Shown: positions 51,783 through 60,657 of the stretch, piece by piece
How positions within the stretch are numbered: the first letter of the stretch is position 1
How the letters are laid out: every line of letters begins with the position of its first letter
From: CALESS01 sp041741455
GTDB lineage: Bacteria; Chloroflexota; Anaerolineae; Anaerolineales; Anaerolineaceae
Length of the DNA stretch: 64,000 bases
NCBI GenBank assembly: GCA_041741455.1
Contig: JBGSJZ010000087.1
Coordinates: forward strand, 62,001-126,000
Reading direction: 5' to 3'
Program-made: the position numbers and the translations under genes
The notes under the pieces: model-generated
Told to the model about the DNA's origin: nothing
The model's input: only the letters and a program-made list of their open reading frames with translations
Databases searched by the model: none

Positions 51783-52745
51783 ATGGATAGAAACGGATTT
51801 CGCACAATGCTCACCGGGCGGAAAGTCCCTGCTGAAAAGCTGGATGCCGCACTTGAATTGGCAGAACGCTTTGAGCGTTTTGCTGAACAAGCGGGTGGAT
51901 TCTCCACTGAGAGCGCCTGGGCTTTCTCGAAGATGCTGATTGCCGAAGGGCTGAACCGCGAGGAGAACTTCATCACCCTGGCGCGCTACGGGTTGTTTAT
52001 CAAGAACAACCTGGTCTTTGTTGCTTTTCTTGAGGTTCTGGATGGCGGCGAGGCGCAGGAAAATCTCTACCATCAGGTTGCGGAAAAATACGGGGAAGCC
52101 CTACGGGATGAAGTTTTCGCCGGAATTGGCGTAGCCCCTTATGGCATCCCAACCCCCGAAAAACCGCGCTACATGCAGCCGGTGATCGAGCGCCTGGAAA
52201 AAGCCCTGGGAGCAGACGCCTGCTGCACCTTGCTCGCTGACAGCCTGCGCGACCTGCCGGACGAGCTGTATGCCGGTGAGCGCAATCTGTACCAATCCTG
52301 CAAGGATATGGAGGAGTACCTCGCTCGCAAAAAGCAGAGGTTTATGGAACGGATGGAAGCCTGCCAGAACGAAGGCCGCTTGTTCTTTGCCCAGGAGGTC
52401 ACCGATGAAGTGCTGGATTACATCCGCGGCGAGCCAGAGATGGGTGGCGGGGTGCGGGTAGGGAGCATCGTTTACGAGACGAAGATCCCCTTCTTGACGA
52501 GGCAGTATTTGGCCGAGAGCGACCCCACGCTGAGGCGCTATTATTACTGCCACTGTCCCTGGGCACGCGAGGCGGTGAAAAGCGGTGAGAAAGTGGCGCC
52601 CATTTTCTGTAATTGCAGCGCAGGCTTCCATAAGAAACCCTGGGAAGCTGCCCTGGGGCAAAAAATCCGGGTAGATGTGCTCGAATCGGTGCTGCAAGGG
52701 GATATACGCTGCCGCTTTGCCATTCACCTGCCGGAGGACATATGA
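51783..52745 (+). CDS. Unrecognised Cys-rich protein
   Basis: This 320-residue soluble protein has helical N-terminal and middle parts. A conserved-looking Cys-containing C-terminal region holds RRYYYCHCPWAREAV near 251 and APIFCNCSAGFHKKPWE near 272. The two Cys-x-Cys pairs and nearby His could bind a metal or form an active site. I do not recognise the family with confidence; I recall DUF6144-like proteins but cannot confirm. It lies between the ICMT-like gene and a phosphotransferase, overlapping the latter by 4 nt. Confidence 0.65.
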   Translation: MDRNGFRTMLTGRKVPAEKLDAALELAERFERFAEQAGGFSTESAWAFSKMLIAEGLNREENFITLARYGLFIKNNLVFVAFLEVLDGGEAQENLYHQVAEKYGEALRDEVFAGIGVAPYGIPTPEKPRYMQPVIERLEKALGADACCTLLADSLRDLPDELYAGERNLYQSCKDMEEYLARKKQRFMERMEACQNEGRLFFAQEVTDEVLDYIRGEPEMGGGVRVGSIVYETKIPFLTRQYLAESDPTLRRYYYCHCPWAREAVKSGEKVAPIFCNCSAGFHKKPWEAALGQKIRVDVLESVLQGDIRCRFAIHLPEDI

Positions 52746-53794
52746 TGCAAAGAGAGGAAGTCGCTCTGCTTTGTGAGTGCGAAGCGCTGGAAACCGCTAC
52801 CCGCCTGTTTGGAATATCCAAAGCTGCATTGGGCAAGTTCGATGATTACGAGGGTTGTGCTAACCTGGTCTATCACTACGAACGGGAAGGCCAGCCGCGC
52901 GTGCTGCGCCTTTCTTACCGCCCTGACCGCCCGGTGGAGATGGTCCAGGCGGAACTTCATTTCGTGGAATACCTGGCAGCGGGCGGGGTGCGCGTTTCAC
53001 GGCCAGTACCGTCCATCCACGGGAACCTGCTTGAGGTGATTCCAACTGCCGGGATGAACTTCATCGCCGTTTCGTTCGTCAAAGGCCGGGGAATGCGCCT
53101 GCCCGATAATGGCTATCGCTATCGGAAGGGCGTACCGATTGAAGAGTATTTTCAAAACTGGGGCCAGGTGCTCGGCCAGATGCACCGGCTGGCGAAAACC
53201 TACCAGCCCCAGAGCAAGACAATTAAACGGCCCGAATGGCATCAGTGGGAGTATTACAGCGGATTTCCGTACGGCGAGCGGCTGCCCCTTATCCAGAAAA
53301 AATATGACCAGTTGAGTGCCGAACTGCACGTCCTGCCCCAAGACGCCGATTCCTACGGGCTGATCCACAACGACTTCAACGATGGCAACTTCACCGTGGA
53401 TTACGACAACGGCGACATCACCGTCTTTGATTTCGACGATAGTTGCTACTTCTGGTTTGTGTACGATCTGGCCTGCGCATGGGAAGGCGGGATCGGGAGA
53501 ACGATGTTTCGCCCCGTAGAGGAGCGCCGGGCGTTCATGGGTCACTACATGGAACAGGTGCTGACCGGCTACACCCGCGAGAATACCTTGAGTGACGAAT
53601 GGCTGGCACGGCTGCCGCTTTTCTTGCGCCTGATCCAGATGCAGGAGTTGCTGCACTTCGCCCAATACCTGGATGAGCCAGATGAAGAAATCCAGGCTGG
53701 GCTACGCTATAAAATCCACTGCATTGAGAACGATATCCCTTACCTGGGATTTTTCGACAGAGTTTTTTCACCGGAAAGGCCGTTTGAGCTGTAA
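52742..53794 (+). CDS. APH-family phosphotransferase
   Basis: This 350-residue kinase-like protein has the catalytic HNDFNDGNFTV near 213 and the metal motif FDFDDSCYFW near 232, which place it in the aminoglycoside phosphotransferase/HSK2 superfamily. GGAGG lies 5-8 nt before two adjacent ATGs (52742, 52745). The ATGA overlap with the unrecognised gene suggests coupling. It may modify a small metabolite or antibiotic; the substrate is unknown. It is the last gene of the long plus-strand run. Confidence 0.85.
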   Translation: MMQREEVALLCECEALETATRLFGISKAALGKFDDYEGCANLVYHYEREGQPRVLRLSYRPDRPVEMVQAELHFVEYLAAGGVRVSRPVPSIHGNLLEVIPTAGMNFIAVSFVKGRGMRLPDNGYRYRKGVPIEEYFQNWGQVLGQMHRLAKTYQPQSKTIKRPEWHQWEYYSGFPYGERLPLIQKKYDQLSAELHVLPQDADSYGLIHNDFNDGNFTVDYDNGDITVFDFDDSCYFWFVYDLACAWEGGIGRTMFRPVEERRAFMGHYMEQVLTGYTRENTLSDEWLARLPLFLRLIQMQELLHFAQYLDEPDEEIQAGLRYKIHCIENDIPYLGFFDRVFSPERPFEL

Positions 53795-53811
53795 AACAGT
53801 AGGCACCGCTG

Positions 53812-54405
53812 TCAAATTAATTCGAAATATTCGTCTGTGTCCAACAGAGGAATGATCTCATCCACCAATTCATGCAGCGACCCACGATCGCAAATTTCCA
53901 CCCATTCCGGCAGGCTTGACAAATATGTAGCTCGTTCGGCGCAGAAGGTGCGCTCTGCTGCATCCACCAGGTTGAAGTGCAGCATCGGGCTGTACTTGGC
54001 ATTCCTATCCAGTATCGCCTGCATGCCCTCCAGAAGTTCCTACCATGAGTACACCGGCAGGGTTTTACCGAAGATTTTAGCCAAGTCTTCGGCGTCTGGC
54101 CCCAGCCTTTCGTAGACGATGATCTGCTTGCCTTTTGCCGAGACGCGGTAATTATTCCCCTTCGGAAGACGATGCAAGGCTACTTCGATGACCTGGATTT
54201 CTTCAGGCAGGATAAGTTGTTTGCGATCCTTGACCAGTGAAACGATGCCATTGACGCTCTCCTCGGTAGGTTGCCCAGCAGGGATTTGATCCGGCGCGTC
54301 CGGCGCTGCAGGTTTGGAGAAGAAGTAACGCACTTTACCGGTTTTGGTGATTCCCTGGTACAAGAAATAGGTTTGGCCTTTGCGGTTGATATGTGAAATG
54401 GGCAT
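53812..54405 (-). pseudogene. Fic-operon protein interrupted by one in-frame TAG
   Basis: From ATG 54405 (MPISHINRKGQTYFLYQG, with GGAG upstream) the frame reads 121 codons to a TAG at 54042-54040. It then continues in the same frame, ELLEGMQAILDRNAKYSPML, to a stop at 53812. Both halves look coding and belong to one protein of about 196 residues. Recognisable segments are KTGKVRYFFSKP near 20, QIIVYERLGPDAE near 95, and FNLVDAAERTF and EWVEICDRGSL after the TAG. The function is unknown. No frameshift is needed. Either it is a recent nonsense mutation, or the short form is functional. Confidence 0.65.
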
Positions 54406-54421
54406 AGCTTGCTCCGTGTGG

Positions 54422-55564
54422 TTATACCCAGCCATGTGTGCGCCAACGGCCCATCAATGCCGAGCGGGCAGAGTACTTCTCGGCCAACTGGTGCAGGCGC
54501 TGTTGGAAGATGTCATGCGTATCCTGAAACTCCGATAACTGCTGGAGCTTTTCTAAAAGCCCGGTGGCTTCATCGTACACCGAAGCGATCTTGCGTCCGT
54601 TGTCCAACAAATCTTCCACTTTTTTCCAGGTTTGCTCTTCTCGGGTTGCCAGGGCTTGCATCTCGGCGATGTGTTTCTGGCGAGCAACCTCAGCCTGGCG
54701 TTTTTTCTCGGCTTTTTTGAGCTGTTCGGCGCGTTGAAGCAATTGCTGGATCGTGCGTGGTCGCACGGCCTGTGAGCGCTCCGGCTGCGGTAAAAAGGCT
54801 GCCAGGCGTTTGCGCAAGGTCAACCCTACGCCCGCCTCGCCTTCGGCCAGGCGAGTGAGAAAATCATTGCATTCGGCACGCGACAGGCGGCCTACCAGAT
54901 CGCCATAATCCACCGCCTGGGCTTTCTTGGGATCCAGGCTAGCCTCGGCTGCAGCCTGCACCAGGAAACGGCTAAGCCCAAAAACATGCGCAAAGTTTTG
55001 CAAGGCCGGCGAAAGCTGTTTTAAACCCGGCGGCACGGGCGGCTCACGGTCATAAGCCAGGCTGTCCGGGTCATCTGTGTCATACTGATCATCGGGAATC
55101 CCGTAAAAAGTCATCGCTTTGAGCCAGGCCAGGTAGAGCAAACGGTAGTCGCCTTCCAGGATGTCGGCGCGCAGACGGATGAAATCCGATAGGCTGCCTT
55201 CGGCTTCTATCCAGCGGCTATCTTCAGGGTTGAAATCCAGGTCGAGCACCTGGTATTGGCCGATGGTTTCAAACGAAATATATTCATCTACGCAGTATGG
55301 CTCGATGTCGGCTTCGTCAATCAACCCCCTAGGAAAACGGAACATCAGGTGCAAGCTGCCCCAGTTGGCCAGGTAAAAATGGGCGTCGAAGTATTTCAAC
55401 AGCACTTCTTTGGGATCGTGCTTGAAATCGCCCCAATTGTAGGTGACCACCGCCTGGCTGGAACTGACATCAATGTGGCTGGAGAGGCGGTTGACTGCGG
55501 CCTGCTCTTCGGCGGTGAGAATACGATCTACGGTTTGCCATTCGTAATATTGATACTCGCTCAT
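54422..55564 (-). CDS. Unrecognised coiled-coil protein of the Fic operon
   Basis: This 380-residue protein begins MSEYQYYEWQTVDRIL. Its first 130 residues form a mixed domain (YNWGDFKHDPKEVLLKYFDAH near 44, FRFPRGL near 74). A long charged helix with coiled-coil character runs about 265-345 (QLLQRAEQLKKAEKKRQAEVARQ and neighbours). I do not recognise a family. It lies 3 nt after the Fic gene and just before the TAG-interrupted gene, so the three probably form one transcription unit. Confidence 0.7.
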   Translation of the reverse strand: MSEYQYYEWQTVDRILTAEEQAAVNRLSSHIDVSSSQAVVTYNWGDFKHDPKEVLLKYFDAHFYLANWGSLHLMFRFPRGLIDEADIEPYCVDEYISFETIGQYQVLDLDFNPEDSRWIEAEGSLSDFIRLRADILEGDYRLLYLAWLKAMTFYGIPDDQYDTDDPDSLAYDREPPVPPGLKQLSPALQNFAHVFGLSRFLVQAAAEASLDPKKAQAVDYGDLVGRLSRAECNDFLTRLAEGEAGVGLTLRKRLAAFLPQPERSQAVRPRTIQQLLQRAEQLKKAEKKRQAEVARQKHIAEMQALATREEQTWKKVEDLLDNGRKIASVYDEATGLLEKLQQLSEFQDTHDIFQQRLHQLAEKYSARSALMGRWRTHGWV

Positions 55565-55567
55565 CGC

Positions 55568-56719
55568 TTATGCGCTCTCCAATATCTTCAGGATTTCATC
55601 TGCCCGATAAACGCGGTTACGCCGGCCGCCGGTAATCTCGCGCAGCATGCCCGCTTGGATCAACTGATCAATCAGGCGCTGTGCCCCGAGGAAGTTGGTT
55701 TCTACTGAGGTTTCCACCTGGCGCGTGGTGATCACCGGCTGGGTAAAGAGCAGGTCAACCACCCGTAACAGCCGGGCTGGGGCGCGCCGGGATTGGATTT
55801 GCGCCTGATATTGGATGCGCAGTGCTTGTAAACGGTCAATCCGGGTCACCGCATCCTGAGATTGCTGTTTAACCCCTTCCAAGAAATAGAGCAGCCAGTC
55901 TTCCCAGGCAGCTCGCTGGCTGACTGCCAGGAGCAGATCATAATAGTCGCGGCGGTTGCTCTCGAAATAGGCGCTCAGGTAGAGCAGCGGCTGCGGCAGG
56001 AGCTGCCAGGTTGAGAGGAGCAGCGCTATCAGCAGGCGGCCCACACGCCCGTTGCCATCCAGGAAGGGGTGAATGGCCTCGAACTGGTAGTGGATCAATC
56101 CCAGGCGCAGCAGCGGCGGCAGATCAGAGGGTAGGTGGATGAAACTCTCCAAAGCGCTGAGCGCTGCCAACATATCGTCTACAGCTGGGGGAACATAGGG
56201 GGCAGTTTCGAGCGTGCTGCCGGCCGGCCCGATCCAATTCTGGCTGCGGCGGAATTCTCCCGGCGTCCAGACATCACCGCACACACCTTCCATCAACCTG
56301 GCATGTATTTCCCGGATCAGGCGCTGGCTGATCGGCAGCGTATGGATGCGCTCCAGGCCGTATTCCAGGGCGCGCACATAGTTATGCACTTCGCGCACAT
56401 CTGAACCTGTTTTAAAGAAGGAAAGCTGTGTGGCTTCATAAGCCAATAAATCATCCAACGAGGCGCGCGTGCCTTCGATGCGTGAAGACAGCACGGCTTC
56501 CCGGCGCGCCAGGGGCCGGATGAGCAGGTGGGGGGTGGCAAGCGTGCCCCCTAAACCTTTCAATTCGCCTAAAGCTCGATCCGCGTCGGAAAGTGCAGCT
56601 ACCAGGGAGGGAGAAAAGGTCAACGCCGGCGGCAGAGCTGCTGGCACAAATGCCCAATAGCCCTGCGGTAGGCGGATCGCTTTTCCTGAAGTGGAGGCCT
56701 GGAATTTGGATGGATCCAC
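55568..56719 (-). CDS. Fic-domain AMPylase
   Basis: This 383-residue protein has the Fic motif HPFLDGNGRVGR at 217-228, with catalytic His217. It also has an N-terminal auto-inhibitory motif SSRIEG at 78-83 ((S/T)xxxEG), which makes it a class II Fic. A C-terminal winged-helix-like part (about 300-383, RQVETSVETNFLGAQRLIDQLI) may bind DNA. Fic proteins transfer AMP to Ser/Thr/Tyr of target proteins. The target here is unknown. It heads an operon with a coiled-coil protein and the TAG-interrupted gene. Confidence 0.9.
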   Translation of the reverse strand: MDPSKFQASTSGKAIRLPQGYWAFVPAALPPALTFSPSLVAALSDADRALGELKGLGGTLATPHLLIRPLARREAVLSSRIEGTRASLDDLLAYEATQLSFFKTGSDVREVHNYVRALEYGLERIHTLPISQRLIREIHARLMEGVCGDVWTPGEFRRSQNWIGPAGSTLETAPYVPPAVDDMLAALSALESFIHLPSDLPPLLRLGLIHYQFEAIHPFLDGNGRVGRLLIALLLSTWQLLPQPLLYLSAYFESNRRDYYDLLLAVSQRAAWEDWLLYFLEGVKQQSQDAVTRIDRLQALRIQYQAQIQSRRAPARLLRVVDLLFTQPVITTRQVETSVETNFLGAQRLIDQLIQAGMLREITGGRRNRVYRADEILKILESA

Positions 56720-56802
56720 ACTCGGGTTCCTTATACTCAGAAATGATAATAAGCCACACTCATATTATCATTTTGTGTGCAAAATGTAAATAAAGAAACC
56801 GT

Positions 56803-57075
56803 TTAGGCTGCTTTGCCGGCCGCATACTCCTGGCCGTACACCCATAAGAACTTATCCACTTCTTTGAAGGAGAATTCGGTCAGACCATAATGGCACTGGA
56901 AAGTTGCGTGATTATCCCTCGATGGGACCTGAACGGGGTGATCTTGATAAGTTGCCCAGGTTAGTCTATAAGCCGCATTGGCCTGGAAAAGACAGTTAGC
57001 CTCGCTGCACGCGATAACTGCGAACAACTCCAGGGGGAGCCAATCTTTTTCACCATCCTGAAGCTCGGGCTAGTT
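56803..57075 (-). pseudogene. 5'-truncated fragment of an unrecognised gene
   Basis: The frame ELQDGEKDWLPLELFAVIAC...YRLTWATYQDHPVQVPSRDN...FSFKEVDKFLWVYGQEYAAG has coding character but no ATG. An in-frame TAG lies near 57070. A TTG at 57027 could begin a 74-residue product. I do not recognise the family. It most likely is the 3' end of a gene lost at the edge of the decayed element that follows. Confidence 0.4.
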
Positions 57076-57147
57076 TTTATTATACCCTGTCAACTGGATC
57101 GGTTACATACGCTCCGGTCGATTTGACGCGCCGTTTGGTGGAGGAGA

Positions 57148-57702
57148 TTGATGTCGAAGCTGGCTCTCGGATTCGGATTCGTTTTCCTGGTGGTGATTAC
57201 CATCAGCTCTCTGGCATTGGGGTTGACCTCGGCCAGCGCCAACCTGGTACAAGCCCAGGCTAACACGTTTCAGGCGCAGGCCACCGCTACCCAGGCTGCT
57301 ACCGGTTTTGTGGATAAATGTCTGAGCGGGTTTCTATTTGTAGTTGTCTTGTTTGCCGGCATTGGCATTGGTGTGGGAGTGTTCAAAGTTCAGCACTCTT
57401 TCCAACGCCTGAATCCGGCTGCTAAAACGGCAGCCCGCGCCTGGGCGCCAGGCCCAAATGCCGGTTGGCAGAAGTTAAATGTACCCATACGGGCACAATT
57501 ATCTTCCCCGCAGCCCCAGCCATTCTCTCAGCAGCAGGTTTTATTGGTAGCGGAAGTTGAGGAAGAGGACGATCTCCCTCTGCAGGGTTGGGGATTCTTA
57601 GGTGGGGCCTATGAACCCTCAGGTTGTGTGGTGAGCCTGCTCGCAATCTTGGGCCTGGCAGTATTGCTCCAGGCCTGCACCAGCGCGCCTGTCACTGACT
57701 AA
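57148..57702 (+). CDS. Small membrane protein of a decayed element, with a fused end
   Basis: This frame of 184 codons begins MMSKLALGFGFVFLVVITI, after GGAGGAG. It contains membrane segments at about 5-27 and 58-80 and then an acidic tail (VAEVEEEDDLPLQGWGF). The last 25 residues (VVSLLAILGLAVLLQAC) look like the lipoprotein signal of the next gene, joined in frame. The real end was probably near residue 158. I do not recognise the family. Neighbours suggest a membrane component of a conjugation- or packaging-like system. Confidence 0.5.
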   Translation: MMSKLALGFGFVFLVVITISSLALGLTSASANLVQAQANTFQAQATATQAATGFVDKCLSGFLFVVVLFAGIGIGVGVFKVQHSFQRLNPAAKTAARAWAPGPNAGWQKLNVPIRAQLSSPQPQPFSQQQVLLVAEVEEEDDLPLQGWGFLGGAYEPSGCVVSLLAILGLAVLLQACTSAPVTD

Positions 57703-58626
57703 CACCTGGTGGAAATCGCCACACCGATCGCGCCCTAAGTGGCTACCGACCAGGCTGCCGCCCTGCAAGCGCGGGCTACCCGCCAGGCCAGCGAGGACCG
57801 CATGTCCGAGCTGGCCGCTGAAAGTACTGAGTACCGCCGTTGTGCTGCAAATGACCCAGGCTGCGGCAACTGAAGCATACTTTCTGCGCCAGATCGAGCA
57901 AGCTCAAGCGGCCACTGCCACGGCTGTCCAACAGTCCATCGAAGCGACCGCCACCGCCCAAGCTGCCAATTCATACCCAGGCAGCCCTGAACGCTGCTGG
58001 CACCGCCACCCAATCGGCCTACAACAACCGGGCCACATCCACCAGTATTGCCGTAGGCTTGCTGCAAGCCTCGGCTACGGCCCAAGTGGAACGCCTAGCC
58101 GAGCAGCGGGAGAGCGAACGCCAAACCCTGCTCTTCCACACCTGGGCCGGGCGGATTACCCTGGTGATCCTGTTTGCGGTCGGTCTGTTCATCGCCTGGC
58201 AATCGGTGAGTTGGGTGCTGCTGCGGGCCTTTGGCATCCATCGCCTGGCGAACCGCCCGGTGGTGATCAAGCCAGATGGCAAGGGCGGCTTCAACATCTT
58301 CGACATCAGCCGCTCATTACAGCCTGGCGCTAATGTTGCCAAGAACGGGCAAATCCTGCCTGGCGGCGGCGCTTCTGATCCTCAACTCCAAAACCAGGTG
58401 GCTGCTCGCGCCCAGGCGGCTGAGCTGACGCTGGCCGCCAATTCCGGCTCAACGCCGCACCGTGCTGCGTCAGGCGCTGCAAACCGGAGCTGCGCCAACC
58501 CCGGCTTTGCCCAATGGCGAAGTAGTTGACGGACAAGTGATTATCCTGCCAGCAGAGGACCCTCGGCTGCGCCCTCTGCTGGATGAAGTTGCCCCCAAAC
58601 TTTTAGGCGAAGGAGATGCCCAATGA
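57628..58626 (+). pseudogene. Decayed lipoprotein with Ala/Thr/Gln-rich coiled region
   Basis: From GTG 57628 or 57631 a lipoprotein signal (LLQACT) is followed by two TAA stops (57700, 57736), then ATDQAAALQARATRQASEDR. Frame shifts near 57840 and 57975 join AAATEAYFLRQIEQAQAATA to TQAALNAAGTATQSAY and ASATAQVERLAEQRESERQ. A membrane helix follows (ITLVILFAVGLFIAWQS). Another shift near 58445 leads to VLRQALQTGAAPTPALPNGE and the stop at 58624-58626. At least five lesions are present. The original was a lipoprotein of about 330 residues with a long helix. Confidence 0.65.
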
Positions 58627-58832
58627 AATCAACCCAGAGTGAACCCAAACTTGAGCCCCGCGCCGTTCACGTCTGGTTGCAAGGCGCGCCGGAGGACGTG
58701 GCTACCGTGCTCAAAAACCTTCAAGAAATGCTCACCGTTCAGGATGTTTCTGCCGATTACCCCGACCTCAACAATCCAAGCTCGGTGCGGCGTTACCTGA
58801 CCGTTTTGTTCCTGGCGGCGAAAGGAGATTGA
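58623..58832 (+). CDS. Small unrecognised protein before the ATPase
   Basis: This 69-residue protein overlaps the previous frame by 4 nt (ATGA) and has GGCGAAGGAG upstream. The body (VHVWLQGAPEDVATVLKNLQ, near 19-38) looks like a small alpha/beta fold. It is intact. No function is recognised; it may persist by chance among decayed neighbours. Confidence 0.5.
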   Translation: MKSTQSEPKLEPRAVHVWLQGAPEDVATVLKNLQEMLTVQDVSADYPDLNNPSSVRRYLTVLFLAAKGD

Positions 58833-58837
58833 CCTAC

Positions 58838-59485
58838 ATGCCTATCACGCGTTATCTGGCCGAAGCCAAGCGCTGCTCCGAAATCATCGCCGGTGTGCTG
58901 ACCCAGCGCGGCTTGCAGCCGGTCATCCAGAGCATTGTTCTGACAGAAGATAACCAGCTGGTATGGCTGATCATCTTCCTCAACGTGCCGGCGTTGACTG
59001 GCCGCCTGGAAGGGTATTGCTCGCCTGAGCTCATCCATCACCTGCAAACCGCCCTGCATAGCAAGCTGGTGTTCCTGTCCAATTCGACCGGGCTGCCCTA
59101 CCTGGTGCTGCTTTCGAAGCTTCCGACGCTTCCGGTGGATTTGCTATATCCGGGCGATGTTGAGCGGGGGTTCTTCCCCTTGGGGGAAGGCTTTTATGGG
59201 CCAATCCTACCTCGCTGGCTTCGCAACGTTTTGGTGGCCGGGGAACCTGGTTCTGGCAAGAGCAATTTCGAGCTGATCCTGGCTCACACAGCTCTCCAGA
59301 ACGGTTTCTTGGTGTACCTAGCAGACCCGGATGCCGCCACCTTCAATCCAGATGCCTAGAATTCTGTGGCGGCTGCGCCGGTGGCTGAAGGGCCCGATGA
59401 CCTGGTGGGCGTCTTGGAAATGGTGGATGCCGAAATTGACCGCCGCAAGGCGCTGTTCTCAACCGTCTCCGACCTCTGCAGTTAG
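58838..59485 (+). pseudogene. FtsK/HerA-like ATPase, truncated by TAG codons
   Basis: From ATG 58838 (MPITRYLAEAKRC, AAGGAG upstream) the frame reads to Walker A (VAGEPGSGKSNFELI, near residue 137) and YLADPDAATFNPDA. A TAG (59357-59359) then occurs, the frame continues NSVAAAPVAEGPDDLVGVLE and a second in-frame TAG lies at 59483. The domain order matches FtsK/SpoIIIE-type DNA pump ATPases of conjugative or plasmid elements. Walker B and the rest are missing, so it is dead. It marks the right end of a decayed mobile element. Confidence 0.7.
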
Positions 59486-59571
59486 ATCCGGTTACCGGAT
59501 GCACAGCGTGAAAGCTGACCTTCACATGCAGGGGAGTGATTGAGTGTTCAAATTGTAACATCCTCCAACAA

Positions 59572-60162
59572 CTATTGCCGCGGCGTATATGGCGCTTCCT
59601 TGAGGAGATGGCTGACCAGCAGCTTCAGGAAAAAGATTGGCACGAACCATTCCAGGCCTGGGATGGGCGGGAGAGCATAGAAATTGACCAGCAATACCCC
59701 AACCAGCAGCAGGAGCGCTAGCGGGCGTTGAAGATAGAGCGGCGACCGAGTAATAACCAGGCTGGCAGCCAGCAAGCAGGCATAGTAGATGCCAAAATAA
59801 AGCCAATCTCCACCACGGAACAGCCAGGCGACCAGGGCAATGTGCAGCGCGTGAACGGCGATAAAGCCCAAGTGCTGTTTCCAGCCCTGCCCGGAACGAT
59901 GGTACCAGCGCTTGGCGGTTGCAGTGGCATTGGTCACCACGCCACCCGTCAGGTCGAGGGCCATTAGCCCCGCGACCACCAGTTGTATGGTCGTCCAGCC
60001 TAGCCCGGATTTGAGGGCATATAGTGGAGCAGCCAGCCCGGCCAGCAAGGATGGCGCCAGGATCAGCCACAACTCGGCGAGGGTTTGGCCGGGGCCAACG
60101 AATTTATCCCATTCACCTAGCCAGCCGCGGCGCGGTTCAGGAGGTATCCAGTTAATCTGCAT
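59572..60162 (-). CDS. Multi-spanning membrane protein
   Basis: This 196-residue protein has about five to six hydrophobic segments (about 28-50, 54-75, 95-115, 118-140, 145-165 and 170-188). It starts MQINWIPPEPRRGWLGE and has HRSGQGWKQHLGFIAVHALHI near 87. No family is recognised. It overlaps the nitroreductase-like gene by 11 nt and is last in the TetR-headed operon. Confidence 0.7.
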   Translation of the reverse strand: MQINWIPPEPRRGWLGEWDKFVGPGQTLAELWLILAPSLLAGLAAPLYALKSGLGWTTIQLVVAGLMALDLTGGVVTNATATAKRWYHRSGQGWKQHLGFIAVHALHIALVAWLFRGGDWLYFGIYYACLLAASLVITRSPLYLQRPLALLLLVGVLLVNFYALPPIPGLEWFVPIFFLKLLVSHLLKEAPYTPRQ

Positions 60163-60655
60163 CAGGCTGTTCCTTGTTTTGCGGCGTCAATGCCACGATC
60201 GGGATGATACTGGCAAAAAAGCGCACATCGGCCTCGTTGCCATCGGTGCGGTAACCGAGAATGCCAGAGAGTGCGCGTAAAGCCGTGGGGTGGCGGCGGT
60301 TGTAATCCAGCATCACTTCGGTGGCCTGTGGCAATGGCAGGCGTTCGGCGCTAGCTGGCATGCGCTTACGCCCCACCTGGATGATGATCTCAGGATGGGC
60401 CATCACGTTTTGATACCAATCAGCCTTCTCGCCAAAACCGGACGCGACCACATAAGCCCCTGACTCCTGGTTGTGCTGAACCACTTCTACCACCGCCTGG
60501 CGCGGCTTGCCGCTCTTGCGCCCGGTGTGGTTGATCAGCACGAAGCGCTGACCCAGCAGCCCGCCCAACCCCAGGCGGTAAAACCAGATCGGCGCGCGCC
60601 AGCCCAGGCGGGCCAGGCCGCGCGGAGGTTGCACATCTTTAATTTTCTCAGCCAT
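60152..60655 (-). CDS. F420-dependent nitroreductase-family protein
   Basis: This 167-residue protein matches the DDN/nitroreductase family of deazaflavin (F420)-binding split-barrel enzymes. Motifs are LINHTGRKSGKPRQAVVEVV near 40-59, YVVASGFGEKADWYQNVMAHPEI near 67-89 and VGRKRMPASAERL near 93. I chose ATG 60655 because AAGGAG lies upstream; an in-frame TTG at 60661 is too close to it. The family reduces quinones, nitro compounds or other acceptors. No F420 biosynthesis genes are in the window. Confidence 0.85.
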   Translation of the reverse strand: MAEKIKDVQPPRGLARLGWRAPIWFYRLGLGGLLGQRFVLINHTGRKSGKPRQAVVEVVQHNQESGAYVVASGFGEKADWYQNVMAHPEIIIQVGRKRMPASAERLPLPQATEVMLDYNRRHPTALRALSGILGYRTDGNEADVRFFASIIPIVALTPQNKEQPDAD

Positions 60656-60657
60656 AC

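Noticed and set aside
55161..55708. Plus-strand frames within the Fic operon.
   Set aside because: They are antisense to strongly supported minus-strand genes and have no motifs.
53812..59485. Reassignment or suppression of TAG, suggested by several genes interrupted by in-frame TAG (54040, 59357, 59483, also 29048 and 38049).
   Set aside because: Many intact genes in the window end with TAG (e.g. those ending at 2223, 5110 and 10483), and most interrupted genes also carry frameshifts or TAA stops. Ordinary decay explains the pattern.
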